Source: Lachnospiraceae bacterium
GTDB taxonomy: Bacteria > Bacillota > Clostridia > Lachnospirales > Lachnospiraceae
Length of the DNA: 44,422 bases
Direction of reading: 5' to 3'
NCBI GenBank assembly: GCA_017472605.1
Contig: JAFUPV010000071.1
Coordinates: 1-44,422 of the forward strand
Shown here: piece by piece, positions 9,257-18,193 of the stretch
Layout: each line of letters starts with the position of its first letter
Numbering within the stretch: position 1 is the stretch's first letter
Translations under genes and position numbers: made by a program
Notes under the pieces: generated by a model
Databases searched by the model: none
What the model saw: only the letters and a program-made list of their open reading frames with translations
What the model was told of the DNA's origin: nothing

Positions 9257-9979
9257 ATGATTGGAATTGGTGTATGTGATGACAGCATCACGTTTACGGA
9301 AGAAATGCATCGCCTGCTTTGCGCCTATGAAAAGGAACATGGACTGGATTTTGAGATCAGGCTCTACAATTCGGCAGAAGAGCTTCTGCGTGCCATGGAA
9401 GAAAAAGAAAGTTTTGAGCTTCTGTTTCTGGACATCGAGATGGGAGGTATGGATGGAATCACGCTGGGGAAAAAACTGAGGGAAATGGTGAACCGCGTCC
9501 TGATCGTCTATGTTTCCGGATATGACCAGTATCTGCGTCAGCTGTTTGAGGTGGAGCCATTCCGTTTCTGTTCCAAGCCGGTAAAGAAAGAGGAACTGTA
9601 TGACATCCTAGAGAGAGCGATGGAACGGATCCGGTCATCGATCCGGGAAACCTTCCGTTTTCAATATGGAAAGAATGTGGTAAATCTGCTCTGCCGTGAC
9701 ATTCTCTATCTGGAGAGCAGCGGAAGAAAGGTTGTCGTCCACACGGCAAACGGAAGCTATGAGTACTATGACAAGCTGGATCATGCCCAGGCGCTGCTTC
9801 CTTCCCGAAGCTTCGCCCGGATCCACAAAGCCTATCTGATCAACATGGAACATGTGGAGGCGTTTCAATATGAAAAAGTCGCCATGAGAGACGGGACGAT
9901 TCTGAACATCAGCGAAAAGAACCGGGCGAATGTGCGAAGTCTCTTCTGGGACTACCTGAAGGAGAAGGAACATGGATGA
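9257..9979 (+). CDS. LytTR-family response regulator
   Basis: A 240-residue regulator of the AgrA/LytR class. The receiver domain (about 1-125) has the acidic pair Asp8-Asp9, the phosphoacceptor Asp59 in LFLDIEM and the conserved Lys in FCSKPV. The LytTR DNA-binding domain (about 135-235) shows ILYLESSGRKVVVHT and FARIHKAYLIN. These proteins bind pairs of short direct repeats upstream of their targets. Its stop overlaps the start of the histidine kinase gene by 8 bases, so the two are translationally coupled. No agrB or peptide precursor gene is found next to them. Start ATG 9257 follows GAGGGGA. Confidence 0.95.
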   Translation: MIGIGVCDDSITFTEEMHRLLCAYEKEHGLDFEIRLYNSAEELLRAMEEKESFELLFLDIEMGGMDGITLGKKLREMVNRVLIVYVSGYDQYLRQLFEVEPFRFCSKPVKKEELYDILERAMERIRSSIRETFRFQYGKNVVNLLCRDILYLESSGRKVVVHTANGSYEYYDKLDHAQALLPSRSFARIHKAYLINMEHVEAFQYEKVAMRDGTILNISEKNRANVRSLFWDYLKEKEHG

Positions 9980-10958
9980 TATCATTTTACTGGTAGTTCT
10001 GAATCTGTTTCCCGCCTACATGGGAATTCACTATGCGAGAATGACAGGAAAACAGAACCATCCGTCCCGGTCGCTGACAGAGGAAGTCAGGCAGGATGTT
10101 TCCATCGGGATTTCATTCCGGATGAGAAGACGTCTTGTCCTGATCGCCTGGTTTTTGCTCTGGATCATGATCAACGTGGTGTATTTCGCGCTGCAGAGAG
10201 GAAATGATACGGTGCGGGTGGCAGGAATGCTGTTCATTGCCTTTGCTCTTGTTCTGGAAACATTGTTCCTGATCCAGGAGGAGGAAGCATTGAAACAGGA
10301 TCAGGAGCTGAGCGCACGGATCCTGCGAAGTCAGGCAGATTACTATGAACGGCAGTACCGCACCATTGCCGCCTGGCAGGATGCGGCGAGACGGCAGCGC
10401 CATGAACGGAAAAATCAGGCGCTGTACCTGCTGAGTCTGGCAGAAAAAGGGGATTGTCAGGCAATCATCCGCCATCTGGAGCAGGAACAGCAGGGTGAGT
10501 CCATGCGGGGCAAGTCAAAGGTGACGACCGGCAATTTCACCGTGGATGCCGTGCTGAACTACGAACTGGAGGAGGCAGATAAGCTTGGCATCCGTGTATC
10601 CTCAACGGTGTCCGTACCAGGCGACCTTGACATCAGCGGCACAATTCTCTGCGGAATTCTTGGCAATGCGCTGGACAATGCCATGGAGGCCTGTGCCCGT
10701 CTGGACCAGGATGAGAGACAGATGGAAATCTGGATGAAGGTGGAAAAGCTGAATCTGATGATCGAGGTAAGGAACCGGTATGACGGAGTGGTGAACGTCA
10801 GAGAAGGAAGGCTGCTGAGCAGAAAGGAAGACAGACAGAATCATGGAATCGGAATCCGTGTGATGGAGGAGATGATCCGCCAGACCAATGGAACGCTGGA
10901 AACAGACTGGGATGAAAACTGGTTTACCCTGCGGATCGTGGTGTACCATGTAATATAG
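9972..10958 (+). CDS. GHKL sensor histidine kinase with short membrane region
   Basis: Partner kinase of the preceding LytTR regulator. The 328 residues contain about three hydrophobic segments (about 4-22, 52-73, 80-102), then a helical linker with RHERKNQ near residue 143, the place of the H-box in AgrC-type (HPK10) kinases, and a C-terminal HATPase domain with GNALDNAMEAC (N box) and NHGIGIRVM (G box). AgrC-type kinases usually have six or seven membrane passes, so the sensing part is clearly reduced. The H-box reads RHE rather than the common RHD. The signal is unknown. The gene ends at the terminator 11009-11033. Confidence 0.9.
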   Translation: MDDIILLVVLNLFPAYMGIHYARMTGKQNHPSRSLTEEVRQDVSIGISFRMRRRLVLIAWFLLWIMINVVYFALQRGNDTVRVAGMLFIAFALVLETLFLIQEEEALKQDQELSARILRSQADYYERQYRTIAAWQDAARRQRHERKNQALYLLSLAEKGDCQAIIRHLEQEQQGESMRGKSKVTTGNFTVDAVLNYELEEADKLGIRVSSTVSVPGDLDISGTILCGILGNALDNAMEACARLDQDERQMEIWMKVEKLNLMIEVRNRYDGVVNVREGRLLSRKEDRQNHGIGIRVMEEMIRQTNGTLETDWDENWFTLRIVVYHVI

Positions 10959-11008
10959 GAATGCGAGCATACCGTTTCGGGATTCCGATAACGATGCAGA
11001 AGGAATGA

Positions 11009-11033
11009 GCCGGGAGAGAATCCCGGCCTTTTT
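11009..11033 (+). terminator. intrinsic terminator after the LytTR two-component genes
   Basis: Stem GCCGGGA / TCCCGGC with loop GAGAA, followed by CTTTTTG. Strong GC stem and T tract, 50 bases after the kinase stop codon. Confidence 0.85.
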
Positions 11034-11147
11034 GTGCCATAAAACGCAAAAATGACAAAAACATCCGGCAGTTTTGACATCAGGAACACAAAACCGGAAT
11101 CCTGTGATATCATCATGCCATAAGATGAAAGGAAGGAGGGAACATTA

Positions 11148-11630
11148 ATGGAAATTATTGCCTGGTTGATCGCATTTATCGTTTTTGTTGTGATCGAGAT
11201 GCTGACATTTCAGCTCCTGACCATCTGGTTTGCCTTTGGGTCGCTGGCAGCCATGGCAGCAGCTATGCTGAATCTGTCGGTGGAAGTGCAGCTGACGCTG
11301 TTCCTTGTGATCGCCTTTATTCTGCTGGCAACGATCCGTCCTGCAGCAGGAAGATACATAAAGGGCCATGTCACAAAGACCAATGTGGACAGTCTGATCG
11401 GTATGACGGCAAAGGTTACAGCACAGATTAACAACAGGGAAGGCTTCGGTACGGCAGTGGTACGCGGTCAGGAATGGACAGCAGCCGCAGAGGATGACGA
11501 TGCGGTAATTCCGGAGGGAGCCATGGTAACGATTGTGCGCATCAGCGGTGTAAAGCTGATCGTACGCAGAGAAGCTTCGGAAAAAGAGATTCCGGCAAAA
11601 AAGGATCCGGTAAAACAGGAAACGTTATAA
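11148..11630 (+). CDS. NfeD family membrane protein
   Basis: A 160-residue protein of the short NfeD type. Two or three hydrophobic helices (about 3-25, 28-45 and 48-62) precede a soluble OB-fold domain (about 80-140) with GMTAKV and GQEWTA, the usual beginning of that domain. The tail is charged and rich in Lys and Glu. NfeD proteins partner with SPFH/stomatin-like proteins in membrane microdomains, and the SPFH gene follows here. The start has a good AAGGAGG box. The 93-base gap to the next gene repeats the 13-mer GGATCCGGTAAAA from the 3' end of this gene (copies at about 11605 and 11634), a small local duplication. Confidence 0.92.
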   Translation: MEIIAWLIAFIVFVVIEMLTFQLLTIWFAFGSLAAMAAAMLNLSVEVQLTLFLVIAFILLATIRPAAGRYIKGHVTKTNVDSLIGMTAKVTAQINNREGFGTAVVRGQEWTAAAEDDDAVIPEGAMVTIVRISGVKLIVRREASEKEIPAKKDPVKQETL

Positions 11631-11723
11631 CAGGATCCGGTAAAAGAAGGAAGCAGAAAGCTTCCGTGAAACAGAAAGAAAGCAGTAACCGGGAAACCGG
11701 ACGATTAAAAGGAGGAAATTTCT

Positions 11724-12701
11724 ATGTTAGCAGCGACGATTAACGTACAGTTTGTTGCAATTGCCGTAGTTGCGGTTGTGATCCTGCTGATTCTTGTATC
11801 CAGCATTCGCATCGTTCCCCAGGCTCATGCCGTGATCATCGAGCGTCTTGGCGGATACCTGGCAACCTGGTCCGTTGGCATACATTTCAAAGTGCCGTTC
11901 ATTGACCGCATCACAAAGAACATTATCTTAAAAGAGCAGGTTGTTGACTTTGCGCCGCAGCCGGTAATCACGAAGGATAACGTAACCATGCTGATCGATA
12001 CCGTTGTATTCTTCCAGATCACCGATCCGAAGCTTTTCACCTACGGTGTGGAGAATCCGATCATGGCAATCGAGAATCTGACCGCTACCACGCTTCGAAA
12101 CATCATCGGTGAACTGGAGCTGGACGAAACACTGACTTCCCGTGAGACCATCAATACCAAGATGAGAAGTTCTCTGGACACGGCACCGGATCCGTGGGGA
12201 ATCAAGGTAAACCGTGTGGAGCTGAAGAACATCACACCGCCGGCTGACATTCAGGGCGCGATGGAGAAGCAGGCAAAGGCAGAGCGTGAAAAGCGTGCGG
12301 CAATCCTGACTTCTGAAGGTGTGAAGCAGTCCGACATTCTCCGTGCGGAAGGTAAGAAGCAGGCAGCCATCCTTGACGCGGAGGCAGAGAAACAGGCGGC
12401 AATCCTTCGTGCGGAAGCAAAGAAGGAAGCAATGCTCCGTGAGGCAGAGGGTGAGGCAGAGGCAATCCGCCGTGTGAAGGAAGCCGATGCGGAAGGTATC
12501 CGTCTTCTCCGTGAAGCAGGAGCGGATGCGGCAGTTCTGCAGCTGAGAAGTCTGGAGGCGTTTGAAAAAGCGGCGGACGGCAAGGCGACAAAAATCATCA
12601 TTCCGAACGATATTGCCGGTCTGGCAGGAACGCTTCAGGCGCTGGCAGCAGTGGTGGAGAAGTCGGCAGAGAGCAATGCAGACGCGGATCCGCAGGCATG
12701 A
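11724..12701 (+). CDS. SPFH/Band 7 protein (QmcA/stomatin-like)
   Basis: A 325-residue membrane scaffold of the SPFH superfamily. It has one N-terminal membrane helix (about 8-28), then the SPFH domain (IRIVPQAHAVIIERLG, GIHFKVPFIDRI, RNIIGELELDETLTSR). From about 190 to 270 there is a long alanine/glutamate-rich coiled coil with repeated AAIL-x-AE-x-KKQ units. These proteins oligomerise into cage or raft structures on the membrane, sometimes guarding FtsH-type proteases. The preceding gene codes for the expected NfeD partner. The start follows AAAGGAGG. The repeats in the coiled coil are normal for the family. Confidence 0.95.
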   Translation: MLAATINVQFVAIAVVAVVILLILVSSIRIVPQAHAVIIERLGGYLATWSVGIHFKVPFIDRITKNIILKEQVVDFAPQPVITKDNVTMLIDTVVFFQITDPKLFTYGVENPIMAIENLTATTLRNIIGELELDETLTSRETINTKMRSSLDTAPDPWGIKVNRVELKNITPPADIQGAMEKQAKAEREKRAAILTSEGVKQSDILRAEGKKQAAILDAEAEKQAAILRAEAKKEAMLREAEGEAEAIRRVKEADAEGIRLLREAGADAAVLQLRSLEAFEKAADGKATKIIIPNDIAGLAGTLQALAAVVEKSAESNADADPQA

Positions 12702-12778
12702 GATGAGATGCGGCAGATAAGCTGACGCTCCGGCAGAAAAAAACTGCCGGAAATCGTGAAAAAATGAATGTTTTCTAC

Positions 12779-12808
12779 TTGAAATTGATAAATAGGTTAT
12801 GTTAATAT
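12779..12808 (+). promoter_or_regulatory. probable typA promoter
   Basis: TTGAAA, 18 bp, TAATAT with a TG one base upstream. It leaves a leader of about 150 bases before the typA start, in which I see no known riboswitch. Just upstream, at 12729-12751, a stem TCCGGCAG / CTGCCGGA without a T tract may mark the 3' end of the SPFH transcript. Confidence 0.5.
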
Positions 12809-12966
12809 AAAAGGGTTGCTGTGAGCATGGAAATGCCGCAGGAACCTTTTTATCAGTTAAGAAACAGGGAAGGTGTGAAGACGCGTTGCTGCGTTTGGAC
12901 ACGGACCGCTGTTGATACATTCAGGCGGATGTGACATAATTTATTTGGAAAGAAGGACAGAATCCG

Positions 12967-14799
12967 ATGATAAGAGAAGATGTAAGAAACATTGCAATTA
13001 TCGCTCACGTTGACCATGGCAAAACAACCCTGGTTGATGAACTGCTGAAGCAGAGCGGTGTGTTCAGAGCGCATCAGGAGGTGCAGGAACGTGTCATGGA
13101 CTCCAATGACATTGAGCGGGAGAGAGGAATCACCATCCTGGCAAAGAACACTGCAGTTACCTATAAAGATACAAAAATCAACATTATTGATACACCAGGA
13201 CATGCGGATTTCGGTGGTGAGGTTGAGCGTGTACTGAAAATGGTAAACGGCGTAATCCTCGTGGTGGATGCCTTTGAGGGTCCGATGCCGCAGACAAAAT
13301 TTGTTCTGCGCAAGGCGCTGGAGCTTGACCTTTCCGTCATCGTCTGCGTCAATAAGGTGGACCGTCCGGAAGCAAGACCGGATGAGGTTGTGGACGAGGT
13401 TCTGGAACTGCTGATGGATCTGAACGCCAGCGATGAGCAGCTGGAGTGCCCGTTCATCTTTGCTTCCGCAAAGGCCGGCTTTGCCGTGAAGGATCTGGAG
13501 GATCCGAAGGTAAACATGGTTCCGCTGTTTGAAACGATCATTGACCATATCCCGGCACCGCAGGGTGATCCGGAGGCACCGCTCCAGATTCTTGTCAGCA
13601 CCATCGACTACAACGAATATGTGGGAAGAATCGGTGTCGGCAAGGTGGATAACGGTGTTGTCAAGGTGAATCAGGAATGCCTTCTGGTGAATGCCCATGA
13701 CGAGGATAAGAGAAAGCGTGTAAAGATCAGCAAGCTCTATGAGTTTGACGGACTGAACAAGGTGGAAGTGGCAAGTGCCCAGATCGGCTCCATTGTTGCG
13801 ATTTCCGGTATCGCGGATATTCACATCGGAGACACGCTCTGTTCGCCGGAGAATCCGGAACCAATCCCGTTCCAGAAGATTTCCGAGCCGACCATTGCCA
13901 TGCAGTTCATGGTAAATGACAGCCCGCTGGCAGGCCAGGAAGGTAAGTTTGTGACCTCCCGTCATTTAAGAGACCGTCTTTTCCGTGAGCTGAACACAGA
14001 CGTGTCCCTTCGTGTAGAAGAGACAGAAAATACCGACAGCTTCAAGGTTTCCGGCCGTGGAGAGCTTCATCTGTCCGTCCTGATCGAAAACATGCGCCGT
14101 GAGGGCTATGAATTTGCAGTCAGCAAGGCAGAGGTTCTGACAAAGAGAGATGAGAGAAACCGTCTCTTAGAGCCGATGGAGCTGGTTTATGTGGATGTAC
14201 CGGAGGAGTTTTCCGGTACGGTTATTCAGAAACTGAGCAGCCGTAAGGGTGAGCTTCAGGGAATGGGATCCGCGCAGGGCGGCTACACAAGACTGGAGTT
14301 TTCCATCCCGTCCCGCGGACTGATCGGATACCGCGGCGAATTTATGACCGATACCAAGGGTAACGGAATCATGAACACGATCTTTGACGGATATGATCTG
14401 TACAAGGGCGACATTCAGTACCGCAAGCAGGGCTCTATCATCGCTTTTGAGGGCGGCGAGGCAGTCACCTATGGTCTGTTCAATGCCCAGGAGCGCGGAA
14501 CGCTGTTCATCGGAGCGGGAGAAAAGGTATACGCGGGAATGGTCATCGGTCAGACAGGAAAGACAGAGGACGTTGAGGTAAATGTCTGCAAGACAAAGCA
14601 TCTGAGCAATACCCGTGCGTCCGGTTCCGACGATGCCCTTCGTCTGGTAACGCCGAAAATCATGAGTCTGGAAGAGTGTCTGGACTTTATTGATACCGAT
14701 GAGCTTCTTGAGGTAACGCCGAAGACATTGAGAATCCGCAAGAAGATTCTGGATCCGACGATGCGTAAGCGTGCAGCATTCCGCAGCAGCGGCAAATAA
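12967..14799 (+). CDS. typA: ribosome-associated GTPase TypA/BipA
   Basis: Translational GTPase that binds the 70S ribosome at the EF-G site and aids ribosome assembly and stress growth. The 610-residue length is usual. G1 AHVDHGKTTL is at about residue 14-23, the switch region ERGITI near 57, G3 DTPGHADF near 75, and G4 NKVDRPEARP near 129. EF-G-like domains III and V and the TypA-specific C-terminal domain follow (GRGELHLSVLIENMRREGYE, SRGLIGYRGEF). The start follows GAAGGA. It is a single gene with its own promoter and a long leader. Confidence 0.98.
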   Translation: MIREDVRNIAIIAHVDHGKTTLVDELLKQSGVFRAHQEVQERVMDSNDIERERGITILAKNTAVTYKDTKINIIDTPGHADFGGEVERVLKMVNGVILVVDAFEGPMPQTKFVLRKALELDLSVIVCVNKVDRPEARPDEVVDEVLELLMDLNASDEQLECPFIFASAKAGFAVKDLEDPKVNMVPLFETIIDHIPAPQGDPEAPLQILVSTIDYNEYVGRIGVGKVDNGVVKVNQECLLVNAHDEDKRKRVKISKLYEFDGLNKVEVASAQIGSIVAISGIADIHIGDTLCSPENPEPIPFQKISEPTIAMQFMVNDSPLAGQEGKFVTSRHLRDRLFRELNTDVSLRVEETENTDSFKVSGRGELHLSVLIENMRREGYEFAVSKAEVLTKRDERNRLLEPMELVYVDVPEEFSGTVIQKLSSRKGELQGMGSAQGGYTRLEFSIPSRGLIGYRGEFMTDTKGNGIMNTIFDGYDLYKGDIQYRKQGSIIAFEGGEAVTYGLFNAQERGTLFIGAGEKVYAGMVIGQTGKTEDVEVNVCKTKHLSNTRASGSDDALRLVTPKIMSLEECLDFIDTDELLEVTPKTLRIRKKILDPTMRKRAAFRSSGK

Positions 14800-14886
14800 C
14801 CGGTTGCGGATGCGGCTGAAACCGTGTATCATGAGGGTAAAGACTTTTTGTCCCTTACATCATTTCTAATATAAGGAGGAATTACT

Positions 14887-15750
14887 ATGGAACTTCGTAC
14901 CGCTGCAAGTCCAAAGGACGTAAAGCATTACACAACTGAGAGACTGAGAGAGGAATTCCTGATTCAGAATCTGTTCATTCCGGGTGAGATCAAGCTGGTT
15001 TACAGCCACATCGACCGCATCATCACCGGCTCTGCCACACCGGCAGAAAGCGAGCTGGTTCTGACAGCAGGAGATGAGCTGCGCGCAAAGTATTTCTGCG
15101 AAAGAAGAGAGCTTGGCGTGATTAACATCGGCGGCAAGGGAACCATCACCATCGACGGAAAGGCATATCCGGTTGACTATAAAGAAGGTATGTACATCGG
15201 CATGGGTGCACAGGACATCCGTTTTTCCAGCGATGACGCTTCCAGACCGGCTAAGTTTTACTTAAACAGCGCACCGGCTCACCACAGCTATCCGACCGTT
15301 CTGATTAAACCGGAAGGAACACCGGAGGACGGCGTAGTCATCGTTAAGCCGGAGAATAAGGTTGAGCTTGGATCCCTGGAGCAGTCCAATCACCGCACCA
15401 TCTGTAAATACATCCTGCCGGGTCAGGTGGAAAGCTGTCAGCTGGTAATGGGCATGACAAAGCTGGAGCCGGGCAGCGTATGGAACACTATGCCCTGCCA
15501 CACCCATGACAGACGCATGGAGGTTTATCTGTATTTCGACATTCCGGAAACTGCGTTCGTTATGCATTACATGGGAGAGCCGCAGGAGACCCGCCACATC
15601 GTAATGAGAAATGAAGAGGCAGTAATTTCTCCCAGCTGGTCGATCCACAGCGGTGTAGGTTCTCAGGCATATACCTTCATCTGGGGTATGGTTGGTGAGA
15701 ATCAGGACTTCGATGACATGGACGGCGTTGCAAACACAGACATCATGTAA
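14887..15750 (+). CDS. kduI: 5-dehydro-4-deoxy-D-glucuronate isomerase
   Basis: KduI converts the unsaturated-uronate product 5-keto-4-deoxyuronate to 3-deoxy-D-glycero-2,5-hexodiulosonate, a step of pectin and glycosaminoglycan breakdown. The 287-residue length is close to the family's usual 276-280. The double cupin fold is marked by NLFIPGEIKLVYSHIDR, the zinc-site block CHTHDRRMEVYLYF and the end region SPSWSIHSGVG. AAGGAGG lies just before ATG 14887. It is a single gene between typA and a terminator; the next enzyme, KduD, is coded 27 kb away at 42445-43206. Confidence 0.95.
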   Translation: MELRTAASPKDVKHYTTERLREEFLIQNLFIPGEIKLVYSHIDRIITGSATPAESELVLTAGDELRAKYFCERRELGVINIGGKGTITIDGKAYPVDYKEGMYIGMGAQDIRFSSDDASRPAKFYLNSAPAHHSYPTVLIKPEGTPEDGVVIVKPENKVELGSLEQSNHRTICKYILPGQVESCQLVMGMTKLEPGSVWNTMPCHTHDRRMEVYLYFDIPETAFVMHYMGEPQETRHIVMRNEEAVISPSWSIHSGVGSQAYTFIWGMVGENQDFDDMDGVANTDIM

Positions 15751-15770
15751 TCCAATTGATACAGGCAAAG

Positions 15771-15795
15771 GGGCTTTCCGAAGGGAAGCCCTTTT
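15771..15795 (+). terminator. intrinsic terminator after kduI
   Basis: Stem GGGCTTTCC / GGGAAGCCC (one G-T pair), loop GAA, followed by TTTTC, 20 bases past the kduI stop. Confidence 0.85.
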
Positions 15796-15983
15796 CTGCT
15801 CATTTCCGTGTGCGGATTGTGAGGAAGGCGGCGATGCAGAGCACGTCACGATCCGGCCGTAAATTCACAGTTTCACCATAATTGCCTGATAGAATGAAAT
15901 CAGAAAACGCTGCGGCCCTTTTTGGGGAAACATGCAGGCGGGGAACCGCAGAAAGCCGCTGCGATGGATACAGGAGGTATGAC

Positions 15984-16676
15984 ATGGAAGGTGCAAAAAT
16001 ACTGGTAGTTGATGATGAGAGCAGAATGAGAAAGCTGGTTAAGGACTTTCTTGTGCGTCAGAAATATGAGGTGCTGGAGGCGGGAGACGGAGAAGAAGCA
16101 GTTGAGCTGTTTTTCCGCCACAAGGATGTGGCACTGATCCTGCTGGATGTGATGATGCCGAAAATGGACGGATGGGATGTGGTCCGGACTATCCGGGAGC
16201 ATTCGGCAGTTCCGATTATCATGCTGACGGCAAAAGGCGATGAGCAGGATGAGCTGCGCGGATTTGATCTTGGTGTCGATGAATATATCAGCAAACCGTT
16301 CAGTCCAAGGATCCTGGTAGCCCGCGTGGATGCAGTGCTGCGGCGCAGCGGTCAGGCGAAGGAAAATGTGCTGGAGTGCGAGGGGATTGTGATTAATAAA
16401 TCGGCTCATCAGGTGACAATTGATGAAAAGACCATTGATTTGAGCTATAAAGAATTTGAGCTTCTTACCTATTTTGTCGAGAACCGCGGACTGGCTCTTT
16501 CCCGGGAAAAGATTCTGAACAATGTCTGGAACTACGATTATTTCGGGGACGCGAGAACCATCGATACCCATGTAAAGAAACTGAGAAGTAAGATGGGGGA
16601 GAAGGGAAACTATATCCGTACCATCTGGGGAATGGGATACAAATTTGAGCCGGCGGAAACGGGAAAAGACGAGTAG
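15984..16676 (+). CDS. OmpR/PhoB-type response regulator
   Basis: A 230-residue two-component regulator. The receiver domain has Asp10-Asp11, phosphoacceptor Asp55 in LLDVMMP, and Lys near 105 in YISKPFSP. A winged-helix DNA-binding domain (about 130-225) ends with the usual IRTIWGMGYKF. The open frame runs back to 15882, but AGGAGG directly before ATG 15984 and the normal beginning GAKILVVDDES fix the start. A possible extended -10 TAGAAT with TG lies at 15890-15895. The kinase gene follows after 14 bases, so they form one operon, which seems to continue through to hisF or beyond. Confidence 0.95.
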   Translation: MEGAKILVVDDESRMRKLVKDFLVRQKYEVLEAGDGEEAVELFFRHKDVALILLDVMMPKMDGWDVVRTIREHSAVPIIMLTAKGDEQDELRGFDLGVDEYISKPFSPRILVARVDAVLRRSGQAKENVLECEGIVINKSAHQVTIDEKTIDLSYKEFELLTYFVENRGLALSREKILNNVWNYDYFGDARTIDTHVKKLRSKMGEKGNYIRTIWGMGYKFEPAETGKDE

Positions 16677-16690
16677 GGAATGGAGCGGAC

Positions 16691-18193
16691 ATGAAACATT
16701 CGATAAAGATACAGCTGATTTCCGTTTTCATCGGAATCATCGCATTTACGATCATTCTCTGCTGGGGAATGAATAACTTTTTCCTGAAAACGCTGTATTT
16801 CCGGGATAAGCAGGATGCGCTGCGTGAGAGCTACACAGCGATAACGCAGATGATGGAGCGTGAGGATTATGATGGTCTGAACGCGGAAATGGGACGGATG
16901 CGCTACGCAGACAACATTTCTTTTATCATGGCGATCCCGGTATCCTGGCAGTTTGTGGAAACAAGTGCGAACTTTACTTCAGTAATCGAAAAAAAAGAAA
17001 TGCTGAGCCGCCTGCAGGAGAATTTCAATGAGACGGCCGGGGAGCCAAGGCAGGTAAAAGTGCTTGAGACAACTTCTTACTATGTCATCCAGGAAAAGAT
17101 GTACCCGGCATCCAACACATCCTACATGGAATGTTATGGAACGCTGAAGAACAATAATCTGTTTCTGATGTCAATACCTCTTGCTCCGGTGGAGGAAAGT
17201 GTACGGATTGCAAACAGCTTTCTTCTGATCACATGTATGGTCGGCATGGTGATGGCAATTATTCTTGTATCGTTTATTACTCAGGGAATCACCCGCCCAA
17301 TCTATCAGCTGGCCGATCTGTCCAAACGGATGGCCAATCTGGATTTTGAGAGCCGCTATGACGGCGATCAGGAAAATGAAGTGGGAATTCTCGGAAACAG
17401 CATGAATCAGATGGCGGATCAGCTGAAAAAGACTATTGAAGAGCTGCAGGAGGCAAATAAGCAGCTGGTAAAGGATATCGAGGAAAAAATTCAGATAGAC
17501 GAGCTGCGCAAGGAATTCCTGTCCAATGTTTCTCACGAACTGAAGACACCGATTGCTCTGATTCAGGGCTATGCGGAAGGACTGCAGGATGTGGTCAATG
17601 AGGATCCGGACAGCAGAAATTTCTACTGCGAGGTAATCATCGATGAAGCAGACAAAATGAACACCATGGTAAAGAAGCTTCTGACGCTGAATCATCTGGA
17701 GTTTGGACAGGACGCGCTGACACCGGAAGTGTTTGATCTGACGGAAATGCTGGATACGGTGATTTCGTCAAACAAACTGATTGGTGAAAAACAGGATATC
17801 CGGATTGTTAAGAATTACAATTCTCCATGCATGGTCTATGCGGACGAGTTCAAGATCGAGGAGGTATGTACCAACTATCTGAGCAATGCCATGCACCATG
17901 CAGAGGGCCAAAAGCTGATAACAGTTTCTGTTGCGGATGAAGGAAAGAATGTTCGCGTCACGGTAGTCAACACAGGAAAGCCAATTCCGCAGGAAGACCT
18001 GGAAAACGTGTGGATTAAGTTCTTTAAGGTTGACAAAGCGCGCACAAGAGAGTATGGTGGTAGTGGGATCGGTCTGTCCATTGTGAAAGCAATCATGGAA
18101 GCTCATGATCAGCCCTGCGGCGTCTATAACACGTCGGAAGGCGTGGCATTCTGGTTCTGTCTTGAAAAAGCGAAGGGGGACATGATTGGATGA
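16691..18193 (+). CDS. membrane sensor histidine kinase (HAMP-HisKA-HATPase)
   Basis: Cognate kinase of the preceding regulator. The 500 residues hold a first membrane helix (about 9-31), an extracytoplasmic sensor region of about 150 residues, a second helix (about 178-200), a HAMP domain, a coiled linker, HisKA with His282 in NVSHELKTPIALIQGYAEG, and HATPase with N box NYLSNAMHH and G box GGSGIGLSIVKAIMEAH. The architecture is that of sensors for envelope or environmental signals, but the ligand cannot be told. The stop overlaps the next start by four bases (ATGA), so the dehydrogenase that follows is translationally coupled to a signalling gene, which is an unusual pairing. Confidence 0.95.
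   Translation: MKHSIKIQLISVFIGIIAFTIILCWGMNNFFLKTLYFRDKQDALRESYTAITQMMEREDYDGLNAEMGRMRYADNISFIMAIPVSWQFVETSANFTSVIEKKEMLSRLQENFNETAGEPRQVKVLETTSYYVIQEKMYPASNTSYMECYGTLKNNNLFLMSIPLAPVEESVRIANSFLLITCMVGMVMAIILVSFITQGITRPIYQLADLSKRMANLDFESRYDGDQENEVGILGNSMNQMADQLKKTIEELQEANKQLVKDIEEKIQIDELRKEFLSNVSHELKTPIALIQGYAEGLQDVVNEDPDSRNFYCEVIIDEADKMNTMVKKLLTLNHLEFGQDALTPEVFDLTEMLDTVISSNKLIGEKQDIRIVKNYNSPCMVYADEFKIEEVCTNYLSNAMHHAEGQKLITVSVADEGKNVRVTVVNTGKPIPQEDLENVWIKFFKVDKARTREYGGSGIGLSIVKAIMEAHDQPCGVYNTSEGVAFWFCLEKAKGDMIG

Noticed and set aside
12853-13965. 370-residue minus-strand open frame over typA
   Set aside because: It lies opposite conserved TypA motifs and shows no family pattern or ribosome binding site.
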